NCBI GenBank assembly: GCA_027485365.1
Contig: JAIXRD010000307.1
Span: forward strand, 1 to 16,223
Length of the DNA stretch: 16,223 nt
Direction of reading: 5' to 3'
DNA from: Cryomorphaceae bacterium
GTDB lineage: Bacteria; Bacteroidota; Bacteroidia; Flavobacteriales_D; Crocinitomicaceae
Shown here: positions 7,078 to 13,147 of the stretch, one piece after another
Numbering within the stretch: position 1 is the first letter of the stretch
How the letters are laid out: each line of letters begins with the position of its first letter
Program-made: the position numbers and the translations under genes
The notes under the pieces: model-generated
The model's database searches: none
Told to the model about the DNA's origin: nothing
What the model saw: the letters and a program-made list of their open reading frames with translations, nothing else

Positions 7078-7085
7078 TATCTTCG
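7078..7085 (+). promoter_or_regulatory. -7 box (TATCTTCG) for the cysteine desulfurase operon
   Basis: TATCTTCGC is close to the Bacteroidota consensus TAnnTTTG and lies 14 bases before ATG 7100, leaving a leader of about ten bases. It partly overlaps the upstream region of the divergent minus-strand promoter, so the two promoters may compete. Confidence 0.45.
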
Positions 7086-7099
7086 CAAAAAGAATCAAT

Positions 7100-8239
7100 A
7101 TGCGGGTTTATTTAGATAATGCGGCTACCACACCCATGGCGGCGGAAGTAGTGGATGCAATGTGTGAGGTACTTCGAAATAAATTTGGGAATCCATCCTC
7201 TACGCATTCCTTCGGTCGTGAATCTAAGGCCCTAATCGAAACAGCCCGTAGAAACATAGCTGGTCATTTAAATTGTCACCCTGCTGAATTGTTTTTGACT
7301 TCGGGTGGGACCGAAGCCGATAACTTGGCTTGCCACATTGCAGTGCAGGAATTAGGCGTGAAACGCATTATTTCAACTTGCATCGAACATCACGCCGTGG
7401 GGCATACCGTGGAAATGTATCGCGACCGCTTTAATGTTCAGTTGCATAACTTAACCTTAGATGCGCAAGGGCATATCGATTTGTCGGAATTAGATGCGCT
7501 GTTAAAAGAACCCATTCCCACCTTGGTTTCCTTGATGCATGCCAATAATGAAATCGCGACCCTGATTCCGCTGGAACAGGTGGCTACCATGTGTAGAACA
7601 CACGGGGCTTATTTTCATTCCGATACGGTCCAAACCATGGGACATTATGCCTTTGATTTGAAAGCCTTGGATATTGATTTTCTTGCGTGTGCGGCGCACA
7701 AATTCCATGGACCAAAAGGCATTGGGTTCTTGTATGTGAACAAGCGCATCAAAATGACACCAATGATTTTAGGTGGCGCTCAGGAACGTGGATTTCGTGG
7801 CGGAACGGAAAATATTTCCGGAATCGTGGGCCTCTCGAAAGCTTTTGATTTGGCGTACGAAGACGTCTTAGGACATCAAGCCCACGTGCAAGGCTTAAAA
7901 GATTACATGATGGAGCGATTAAGGGCGCATTTTTCAGATCTTGCCTTCCACGGGGATACCACCCCAAGCGGTTCTTTGTATACGGTCCTCAATGTGTGCT
8001 TTCCTCCAACCGAGAAGGCCAGCATGCTGCTTTTTACCTTGGATTTAAAAGGAGTAGCAGTTAGTGGTGGAAGTGCCTGTACTTCAGGAGCTACTAAAGG
8101 TTCTCATGTGTTGGAAGGTATTGGCGCAGATATGAGTCGTCCGAATGTACGTTTTTCATTTTCTAGGTATACCACGAAGGAGGAAGTCGATTTCGCGTTG
8201 GAGCAAGTGTTTTCTGCCTTTGCTGTCGCTTTAGCCTAA
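7100..8239 (+). CDS. Cysteine desulfurase (NifS/IscS class)
   Basis: This is a PLP-dependent, cytosolic enzyme that removes sulfur from L-cysteine to form alanine and an enzyme persulfide, the sulfur source for Fe-S clusters and thio-modifications. Seen: the N-terminal YLDNAATTP motif, T-S-G-G-T-E-A-D-N, E-H-H-A-V, the PLP lysine Lys201 in A-H-K-F-H-G-P-K-G, G-G-x-Q-E-R-G-F-R-G-G-T-E-N, and the mobile-loop Cys327 in S-G-G-S-A-C-T-S-G. This layout is the group I NifS/IscS type. The 379-residue length is slightly short but all motifs are present. No iscU or iscA is nearby, so I do not assign iscS or nifS. The gene overlaps the glycosyltransferase start by one base (TAATG), implying translational coupling of two functionally unrelated genes. 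Confidence 0.95.
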   Translation: MRVYLDNAATTPMAAEVVDAMCEVLRNKFGNPSSTHSFGRESKALIETARRNIAGHLNCHPAELFLTSGGTEADNLACHIAVQELGVKRIISTCIEHHAVGHTVEMYRDRFNVQLHNLTLDAQGHIDLSELDALLKEPIPTLVSLMHANNEIATLIPLEQVATMCRTHGAYFHSDTVQTMGHYAFDLKALDIDFLACAAHKFHGPKGIGFLYVNKRIKMTPMILGGAQERGFRGGTENISGIVGLSKAFDLAYEDVLGHQAHVQGLKDYMMERLRAHFSDLAFHGDTTPSGSLYTVLNVCFPPTEKASMLLFTLDLKGVAVSGGSACTSGATKGSHVLEGIGADMSRPNVRFSFSRYTTKEEVDFALEQVFSAFAVALA

Positions 8240-9366
8240 TGAGCTCACCAAAAAACGTATTGTTTTTAGCTTCTTGGTATCCTCATCCAAGCAATCCTAC
8301 CTTAGGTAATTTCATTCAGAAGCATGCCGAGGCCGCTTCTAAACACCATAACATAAGCACACTTTCAGTGCACGCCAGCGATGTATCAGACGTATTTGTA
8401 GAACAAACTAAGCGTGATAAACTGACCGAAATCCGAGTGTTTTATCCGAGAGCGTCTGGACTTTTTAAGCGCTTACGGCAATATATGCGCTGGAGAAGCG
8501 CGGTGGCCTTAGGGGTAGCAACCTATCGTCAATTGATCGGCGAACCAGACATTGTACATTTAAATGTGGTATTCCCCCTGGGTTTATTGGTGAAGCAGCA
8601 TTTTCCAAATACGCCATTAGTGATTACAGAGCATGCCAGCGGCTTGCATGAAGGACCCAATGCCTACCCGAAGTGGATGTTGAAGCGCATGATACCGGTA
8701 TATCAACGCGCAGCCATGGTGTTACCGGTGAGTGCCAATTTGGGTGAACGGATAAAGTCATTGACCGGAACATCGTATCACGTACTACCGAATGTGGTGA
8801 ACGAGGAGATCTTTAGCTTGCCAAAAGGAACACATTCGAACCATCGCTTTGTCCACATTTCTACCTTATTTGAAGCGGCAAAAAACGTGCATGGAATTTT
8901 ACGGGCGGTGGCTCAATTAGCGAAAACGGAACAAGATTTTGAATTTCACATCATCACGGATGGTGATGCTTCAGAGGCGAAACTAGTCGCCAATCAGCTT
9001 GGTATACTCGACACGAAGGTATTTTTTCATAGCACCATGGAGACTGAAGAAATCGCTTCGTTTCTGCACACCTGTAAGGCCTTGGTCTTGTTTAGTAATT
9101 TTGAGAATTTCCCTTGCGTGATACCGGAAGCCTGGATGAGTGGTGTACCGGTCATTGCCACGCGGGTGAATGGAATTCCTGAATTTGCCAACGAACAAAA
9201 CAGCATCTTGATCGAACCACGCAACGAAGAACAACTGGCGGCGGCAATGGAGTCCGTATTGGACGGTAAATCCTTTGATGCCGAGGCGTTACGTACCTAT
9301 GCCTTAACCCATTTCAGCTATGCTGCGGTAGGCAAGCAATTGGATGAGGTGTATAGGTCTATTTGA
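8239..9366 (+). CDS. Family 4 glycosyltransferase
   Basis: This 375-residue GT-B-fold enzyme resembles GT4 transferases, which move a sugar from a nucleotide-sugar donor to a glycan or lipid acceptor at the cytosolic face of the membrane. The N-terminal acceptor domain begins V-L-F-L-A-S-W-Y-P-H-P-S-N-P-T-L-G-N-F; the C-terminal donor domain shows F-V-H-I-S-T-L-F-E-A-A-K-N-V-H-G-I and the EX7E motif (Glu289 in N-F-E-N-F-P and Glu297 in I-P-E-A-W), followed by S-G-V-P-V-I-A-T-R-V-N-G-I-P-E-F. Acceptor and donor cannot be named. It is the second gene after the cysteine desulfurase, with a one-base overlap. Immediately downstream lies the non-coding region with the inverted repeat pair. Confidence 0.93.
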   Translation: MSSPKNVLFLASWYPHPSNPTLGNFIQKHAEAASKHHNISTLSVHASDVSDVFVEQTKRDKLTEIRVFYPRASGLFKRLRQYMRWRSAVALGVATYRQLIGEPDIVHLNVVFPLGLLVKQHFPNTPLVITEHASGLHEGPNAYPKWMLKRMIPVYQRAAMVLPVSANLGERIKSLTGTSYHVLPNVVNEEIFSLPKGTHSNHRFVHISTLFEAAKNVHGILRAVAQLAKTEQDFEFHIITDGDASEAKLVANQLGILDTKVFFHSTMETEEIASFLHTCKALVLFSNFENFPCVIPEAWMSGVPVIATRVNGIPEFANEQNSILIEPRNEEQLAAAMESVLDGKSFDAEALRTYALTHFSYAAVGKQLDEVYRSI

Positions 9367-9384
9367 TTTTGTGAATATAATTCG

Positions 9385-9420
9385 GGGCCGCTACGAAGAG
9401 GTAAATCGTAAAACCGGCCC
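9385..9420. other. GC-rich hairpin after the GT4 gene
   Basis: GGGCCG (9385-9390) can pair with CGGCCC (9415-9420) and, inside, TACG (9392-9395) with CGTA (9407-9410), giving an interrupted stem with an 11-base loop. There is no T-run on the plus strand after it, so it is not a canonical intrinsic terminator. It could protect the 3' end of the transcript. The right arm touches repeat copy A. Confidence 0.35.
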
Positions 9421-9453
9421 TTCGATACGTCCGACGTTGCGGACTACTCAGGG
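9418..9453 (-). repeat. Dispersed palindromic repeat, copy A
   Basis: On the minus strand the 36-base core reads CCCTGAGTAG, a variable centre, then TATCGAAGGG. The centre folds as GTCCG...CGGAC around a six-base loop. The two ten-base outer blocks are identical to those of copy C. It lies in inverted orientation to copy B, 75 bases away. Intergenic repeats built on CCCTGAG...CGAAGGG are common in bacterial genomes as far as I recall. Confidence 0.8.
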
Positions 9454-9522
9454 ACCGCTTCAATCTAAATCATCAAGTAAATCGCCCTTGCTTAAATCCT
9501 TCGCCGAGCTTTTTGCTACTTA

Positions 9523-9578
9523 GACGTACCCTGAGTAGACTGCCTTGGCTGGCGTTTTGAAGGGTGCGGTAAAAAAGT
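9523..9578 (+). repeat. Dispersed palindromic repeat, copy B
   Basis: The extended element starts GACGTACCCTGAGTAG and ends GAAGGGTGCGGTAAAAAAGT; the core is 9529-9564. It is clearly homologous to copy C (identical first 16 bases, nearly identical last 20), but its central stem is imperfect (GCC/GGC with mismatches) and the right arm has TTTTGAAGGG instead of TATCGAAGGG. Confidence 0.85.
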
Positions 9579-9610
9579 AGGGTAAACGGTAGCTAAGTCT
9601 TAGTTTACTC
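9571..9610 (-). terminator. Possible intrinsic terminator of the gldB operon
   Basis: On the minus strand an eight-pair stem (GAGTAAAC with GTTTACCC, one G-U pair) encloses a 15-base loop at 9610-9580. It is followed after three bases by TTTTTT (9576-9571). This lies about 85 bases beyond the GtrA stop. The T-run is the conserved A-run at the edge of repeat copy B. The stem is AT-rich, so strength is uncertain. Confidence 0.4.
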
Positions 9611-9677
9611 AACTTACTCGAAAAACAGTCGCTAGAAAATACAAGCGGTTTGTCGAATCATTCCTCAAGATTTCAAA

Positions 9678-9692
9678 TCCCGAGGAACGGGA
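9678..9692 (-). other. Small hairpin at the GtrA stop
   Basis: TCCCG and CGGGA form a perfect five-pair stem with a five-base loop, starting one base beyond the GtrA stop codon. It is followed by ATTTGAAATC on the minus strand, so a T-run is absent. It could be a weak terminator or an mRNA 3'-end element. Confidence 0.3.
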
Positions 9693-9693
9693 G

Positions 9694-10164
9694 TTATTTA
9701 AACGAAAACTTTCGTTGTAAAAAATAGCTGATGGTTACCACCACCACCGAGGCAAATACGTTGCAAAGGGACGCATTCCATGCGAAGGTATCCACCATGA
9801 GTTTAATGAGGATCCAATTAACTGTAGCAGAGATTAAGGCACCCAAGCCATACCGGAAAAACTGTACGCGGCCTTTGAGCTGACTTTCCGTAAATACCAC
9901 ATAGCGCATCATCATAAAACCAAACAAAAAACTAAACACCCCACAAGCCGCAGCAATTACTGTGTAACTGTGCACGGGATGTTCGATTAGCGGAAGTTTA
10001 ACAGTTTTACTATTAATCACCCAATGGTCTAATATCCAAAACAATACCCAGCCCAGCCCTAAATTTGTTGATCCTGCCACCGCATAGTAATAAGTCGTTT
10101 TGTCGAAGATTCGCGAAACGATTGGGTAGAAAAAATCAAGGAAAGCGCGTATTATCCGAATCAT
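9694..10164 (-). CDS. GtrA-like small membrane protein
   Basis: This 156-residue inner-membrane protein matches the GtrA family: about four hydrophobic segments (roughly 26-46, 66-90, 103-123, 131-149), the Y-Y-A-V-A-G-S-T-N-L-G start of the first helix, R-Y-V-V-F between helices, and a closing S-Y-F-L-Q-R-K-F-S-F-K, a typical GtrA ending. Family members are proposed to flip undecaprenyl-phosphate-linked sugars or otherwise serve cell-surface polysaccharide synthesis. It begins one base after the DUF2797 stop (TAA-T-ATG), making it the last gene of the gldB operon. A link between surface glycans and gliding is attractive but only inferred from this position. Confidence 0.87.
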   Translation of the reverse strand: MIRIIRAFLDFFYPIVSRIFDKTTYYYAVAGSTNLGLGWVLFWILDHWVINSKTVKLPLIEHPVHSYTVIAAACGVFSFLFGFMMMRYVVFTESQLKGRVQFFRYGLGALISATVNWILIKLMVDTFAWNASLCNVFASVVVVTISYFLQRKFSFK

Positions 10165-10165
10165 A

Positions 10166-10939
10166 TTATTTCCATTCTACTTCATAGCCGGTATGTCGGC
10201 GGATATTCAACACTAAATAGTGGTCAATGTAGAGGTATTGTCCACGAATTCCTGTAAGTTTTCCTTGTATGCGCGGTTCTTTGTCGAGCGTTAGCGAAGC
10301 TACTTTTTCAGGATAAGCCAACACCGGATAGTTAAAGGTATACACCATTTCATCTTCTGTGAAATACTGACCAAGGTCTGCCGGGAGTTGTTCTAATAAT
10401 TCCCATTTTTCTTGGGCTAATTCTACTGATTCATTTTTTATGTCGCGCAACATGTTCTGCCAGTTGGTTTTGTCGCTATACATTTCCTTCAAGGCTACTT
10501 CAAGTACACCCGCCAAATACCGATTGGGTGTTTCTGCCAATATAATCGCTTCCCTTGCCCCTTGGTCAATCCATCGGGTTGGCATTTGTGTTACGCGCGT
10601 CACGCCCACTTTTACCTGGTCGGTTGCGGCGAGGTATACATAATGGGGTTGGTTGTGGTTTTTTTCTTCGTAGGCTAAATCACGTCCTTTCCCCAAATGC
10701 GCTTCACATAATTCCGGATGCAAGATGCATGGGCTGGCCTCGGGAGCCGACAAAAAACATTGATAACAAAAGCCTTCACCGAATGATTTATTCGTTGATT
10801 TGGCGCATTTTCTGCACACGATGTTACCTGTATATTGAAGTAAAATCTCGGTGCCAATGCGTTCATTCAATGAGGTCCCGTCTGCAAATGCGTATTGAAT
10901 GGGTTCTTCGTGTGTTGTATGTAATTTTTCTAGGATCAT
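10166..10939 (-). CDS. DUF2797 family protein (zinc-binding, possible GIY-YIG-like domain)
   Basis: This 257-residue protein matches DUF2797. An N-terminal beta part is followed by a Cys cluster: Cys42-x2-Cys45, Cys58-x2-Cys61, then Cys71 and Cys78, probably a zinc-binding unit. A middle domain (about 98-165) reads H-Y-V-Y-L-A ... V-K-V-G-V-T-R ... T-R-W-I-D-Q-G-A ... L-E-V-A-L-K-E, which resembles the order of conserved residues in GIY-YIG nucleases. That relation is my inference. I chose ATG 10939 because its ATGA overlap with the gldC stop gives coupled translation, and the alternative frame extension of 21 residues lies wholly within gldC. The gene sits between gldC and a GtrA-like gene in one operon. 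Cellular role unknown. Confidence 0.83.
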   Translation of the reverse strand: MILEKLHTTHEEPIQYAFADGTSLNERIGTEILLQYTGNIVCRKCAKSTNKSFGEGFCYQCFLSAPEASPCILHPELCEAHLGKGRDLAYEEKNHNQPHYVYLAATDQVKVGVTRVTQMPTRWIDQGAREAIILAETPNRYLAGVLEVALKEMYSDKTNWQNMLRDIKNESVELAQEKWELLEQLPADLGQYFTEDEMVYTFNYPVLAYPEKVASLTLDKEPRIQGKLTGIRGQYLYIDHYLVLNIRRHTGYEVEWK

Positions 10940-11271
10940 TCCTGCGGAAGGATATTCATTTTGTCGGCGAAATGATAACAATAGTCGCGCAAATCTTCGC
11001 AAATATTTCCCTCACCCGTAGCTTTTTCAAAACTATCCGCCATCGTTAATAAGGTTTGATGAAAGAACTGCTTCATTTCATCTACGGTCATGTCTTCGGT
11101 CCATAAGTCTATACGCAAGGTATTGTTTTCTCTGGGGTCCCAAAGCGACAAGAAAAATGCTTTGGTAGGTGCGTCTTTTTGTCCGCTATCGGCGGCTGAC
11201 CATTGGATGGATTCTGGGACATTGTTTTCATTCAAGGCCACTGAAAGTTCGATGGTGGAAGTTTTTTTCAT
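10936..11271 (-). CDS. gldC: Gliding motility protein GldC
   Basis: This 111-residue cytosolic protein matches GldC: the start K-K-T-S-T-I-E-L-S-V-A-L-N-E-N-N-V-P-E, then I-Q-W-S-A-A-D-S-G, the highly conserved L-R-I-D-L-W-T-E-D-M-T-V-D-E-M-K-Q-F-F-H-Q-T-L, and a C-terminal R-D-Y-C-Y-H-F-A-D-K. GldC is part of the gliding motility gene set of Bacteroidota; it improves gliding but is less strictly required than GldB in Flavobacterium johnsoniae. ATG 11271 is chosen because it lies one base after the gldB stop (TAA-C-ATG) and yields the family N-terminus. An upstream in-frame ATG at 11295 would overlap gldB by 23 bases. It is coupled to DUF2797 by a four-base overlap. Confidence 0.95.
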   Translation of the reverse strand: MKKTSTIELSVALNENNVPESIQWSAADSGQKDAPTKAFFLSLWDPRENNTLRIDLWTEDMTVDEMKQFFHQTLLTMADSFEKATGEGNICEDLRDYCYHFADKMNILPQE

Positions 11272-11272
11272 G

Positions 11273-12295
11273 TTATTTTTTTTCGGGTGCTTCATACGCT
11301 TGAAGGATCTTCAAGTATGGGGTATTTTTTAATTCGTTGAGGCTTAAATCGTGTGTCTCCATATATTGTTTTACCATGCGGTAGCCTAAAAATTGTCCCA
11401 TTCGATCCGGACTTTCTTGGGGTAACCCGCGGGTAAATGGACCTTCATGCAATAAACTTTGTTTGGCATCTTCTCCAGTATTGTAAAGCAACTGTTCATC
11501 TACGATATATTTCCATAGGGCGCCTTCGCTGGCCAATGCCCAGTCGTAATCTTTTGGTGTATAGCGCAGGATGATTGATTCTTTTTCCTGGGGTAGGCAT
11601 GCGGAAGTAATGAACAAGAGTTTACCCCATCGAATCATTTCGGTAGCATAGTTTTCTTTCGTTTCTTCGATGTGGTGTGTACTTAACCAACCAATCACCG
11701 CGTCGCGCTCGAGGTATTGGGGAGCCATGCCTTCTTTGATCCATGAAAAGAACCGGTCATTCGGTAGTTCTTTGATGACATCGGTTTTTTCACCTAAATA
11801 CCGTTCGAGGCCCAGGGCAATGGATTTTTCTGAACAAAAAACAGAGCTTGTAAAACCTGAGTTAATCCAAAAGATATGTTGCGGAAGGGGTGCATTTTTA
11901 AAATGATATTTCATTCGTTTGAAGGCAGCAGTTAAGGAAGCGCGATGCTGGGGTATTTTTTTCTCAAATTGCTGATTGATTCGTAATTCTAAGCGCACAA
12001 CAAACGGGTTGTTGTTGTAACGGCTCATTCCGTTTAGAAAACTTGTATCGGGGTTGATGCGGATGCCATAGCAATAGCCAAATAGGTAGCCAGCAATGTC
12101 TTTGTCGATTTGATTAAGTTCATTTCGATGGTAGATTAATGTGCTTGGATTCGGTTTTGATAGGATAGAGTCACTGTGATGAAAGCTTAAAGGTAGTGTG
12201 ACCTCACTTACATCAATATCATATGAATTGCTGTTGCACGCAAGCAGTATGAATATAAATGAAAATAAAAGGAGGGATTTTCGAAAGAAACCCAT
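11273..12295 (-). CDS. gldB: Gliding motility lipoprotein GldB
   Basis: This 340-residue lipoprotein matches GldB, an essential component of Bacteroidota gliding motility linked to the type IX secretion/gliding machinery. A lipoprotein signal is visible: charged start, hydrophobic L-L-L-F-S-F-I-F-I-L, lipobox L17-L18-A19-C20 followed by N-S-N-S. The body carries the family pattern (D-K-D-I-A-G-Y-L-F-G-Y, I-F-W-I-N-S-G-F-T-S-S-V-F, L-G-L-E-R-Y-L-G, and the late Q-E-S-P-D-R-M-G-Q-F-L-G-Y-R-M-V). No HExxH zinc-protease motif is present, as is normal for GldB. It heads the gldB-gldC-DUF2797-GtrA operon and is divergent from the outer-membrane protein/nadE pair. Proximity of gldBC to nadE is a layout I recall from other Flavobacteriia. 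Confidence 0.95.
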   Translation of the reverse strand: MGFFRKSLLLFSFIFILLACNSNSYDIDVSEVTLPLSFHHSDSILSKPNPSTLIYHRNELNQIDKDIAGYLFGYCYGIRINPDTSFLNGMSRYNNNPFVVRLELRINQQFEKKIPQHRASLTAAFKRMKYHFKNAPLPQHIFWINSGFTSSVFCSEKSIALGLERYLGEKTDVIKELPNDRFFSWIKEGMAPQYLERDAVIGWLSTHHIEETKENYATEMIRWGKLLFITSACLPQEKESIILRYTPKDYDWALASEGALWKYIVDEQLLYNTGEDAKQSLLHEGPFTRGLPQESPDRMGQFLGYRMVKQYMETHDLSLNELKNTPYLKILQAYEAPEKK

Positions 12296-12311
12296 GGAAT
12301 AGTATTATTTT

Positions 12312-12319
12312 TAATTTTG
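12312..12319 (+). promoter_or_regulatory. -7 box (TAATTTTG) for the outer-membrane protein/nadE operon
   Basis: An exact TAnnTTTG match 26 bases before ATG 12346. A predicted start near 12324 leaves a leader of about 22 bases. It faces, and is separated by one base from, the opposite-strand box at 12321-12328. Confidence 0.5.
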
Positions 12320-12320
12320 T

Positions 12321-12328
12321 CAAAAATA
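12321..12328 (-). promoter_or_regulatory. -7 box (TATTTTTG) for the gldB operon
   Basis: An exact TAnnTTTG match on the minus strand, 25 bases before the gldB ATG. A predicted start near 12316 leaves a leader of about 21 bases. With the plus-strand box it forms a near-palindrome centred on T12320, so only one of the two promoters can be occupied at a time. Confidence 0.5.
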
Positions 12329-12345
12329 CTATATTCTAAAACCTT

Positions 12346-13146
12346 ATGAAAAAAGTCGCTTCTTTTTGTTTTTTGAGCTTGATGTTAAGCTTGTGTGCTA
12401 ATTCAACGTTTGCTCAAGATTCTGCACCACGTCGCATGCAGGCGGGCATGACCGGGAATTTTGGAATCAACATGGTAAAACCAGCGGATTCATACTTTAA
12501 GGCTACCCCGTTTAATCATGACCTTTCGGTAGGAATGATTTTTAATACCAGTTTCAAGAATGCTCCGAATTTAGGGATTTCAACGGGTTTTGAATTTGAA
12601 TTTACCAAGCTAAATTACGAAGCGATTGATTCAGTTTTTTATCGGTATGCTGGGGCTAATATTTTACATCAAGATGAATTGGGTGGAACGGGTTACTTGT
12701 TAACTGATCGTCAATACAGTAATGTGGGTGTCGCTGTACCGTTAATGATGTTGTTTCGTATGGATCCGATTGGAGATTGGAGGATTTTTGCAAAGTTTGG
12801 TATTCGCAACAGCTTTATGGTTTCTCAGCGTATTAACGACCGTGGATTTGATGTGGGTGTTGATGGTAATGGCGCTGCTACCTATACGGCAAAAGAGAAC
12901 GCTAATTTAAAGTCATTTGGAGATCAGTTTTTTTATAAGGGATCGGTAGGCTTATCTGCTGGAGCAGAATGGAATTTTGTAGGATCTACCTCCTTGGTTC
13001 CTGAACTTGGATTTTTCTATGGGTTAACACCTTTGCATTTTAGAGCCATTGAGGATAATTTCACATTCTCAGATGCTACTGGAACGTATTTTTATCAAAA
13101 AGCACGTCAAAACCAATTGATTTTAAAAGTTTCACTTCTTTTTTAG
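12346..13146 (+). CDS. Outer-membrane beta-barrel protein (porin/PorT-like)
   Basis: This 266-residue protein has a clear signal peptide (M-K-K-V-A-S-F-C-F-L-S-L-M-L-S-L-C-A-N-S, then T-F-A-Q, cleavage near residue 24). It continues with many amphipathic strands, including G-N-F-G-I-N-M-V-K-P, G-I-S-T-G-F-E-F-E-F-T-K-L, N-V-G-V-A-V-P-L-M-M-L-F-R, F-F-Y-K-G-S-V-G-L-S-A-G-A-E-W-N-F and a C-terminal strand ending in phenylalanine (L-K-V-S-L-L-F), the usual barrel-assembly signal. This is the outer-membrane beta-barrel layout common in Bacteroidota. PorT, a gliding/secretion protein, is one possible relative, but I cannot show it. The gene is followed after one base by nadE and shares a divergent control region with gldB. 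Confidence 0.8.
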   Translation: MKKVASFCFLSLMLSLCANSTFAQDSAPRRMQAGMTGNFGINMVKPADSYFKATPFNHDLSVGMIFNTSFKNAPNLGISTGFEFEFTKLNYEAIDSVFYRYAGANILHQDELGGTGYLLTDRQYSNVGVAVPLMMLFRMDPIGDWRIFAKFGIRNSFMVSQRINDRGFDVGVDGNGAATYTAKENANLKSFGDQFFYKGSVGLSAGAEWNFVGSTSLVPELGFFYGLTPLHFRAIEDNFTFSDATGTYFYQKARQNQLILKVSLLF

Positions 13147-13147
13147 T

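Larger units (their letters stand above)
9367..9693. other. 327-base non-coding convergent region
   Basis: No convincing gene is present. The region separates the convergent GT4 and GtrA genes. From left to right it holds a GC-rich hairpin (9385-9420), repeat copy A (minus), a 75-base spacer without recognisable features, repeat copy B (plus), an inverted repeat followed by a T-run on the minus strand (possible terminator, 9571-9610), and a small hairpin next to the GtrA stop (9678-9692). Confidence 0.8.

Noticed and set aside
7100..9366. Iron-sulfur assembly operon around the cysteine desulfurase
   Set aside because: No IscU, SufE or scaffold gene is adjacent; the coupled gene is a glycosyltransferase, so the specific pathway cannot be assigned.
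9385..9420. Intrinsic terminator after the glycosyltransferase gene
   Set aside because: The stem is GC-rich but not followed by a T-run on the plus strand; kept only as a hairpin.
9367..9693. tRNA or small RNA gene in the long intergenic region
   Set aside because: No cloverleaf or T-loop-like sequence is seen; hairpins there are explained by the dispersed repeat and the possible terminator.
10555..11049. 164-codon open frame on the plus strand opposite DUF2797 and gldC
   Set aside because: The translation is low in recognisable structure and rich in Arg, Cys and His, as in an antisense shadow. The minus strand carries two well-supported coupled genes here.
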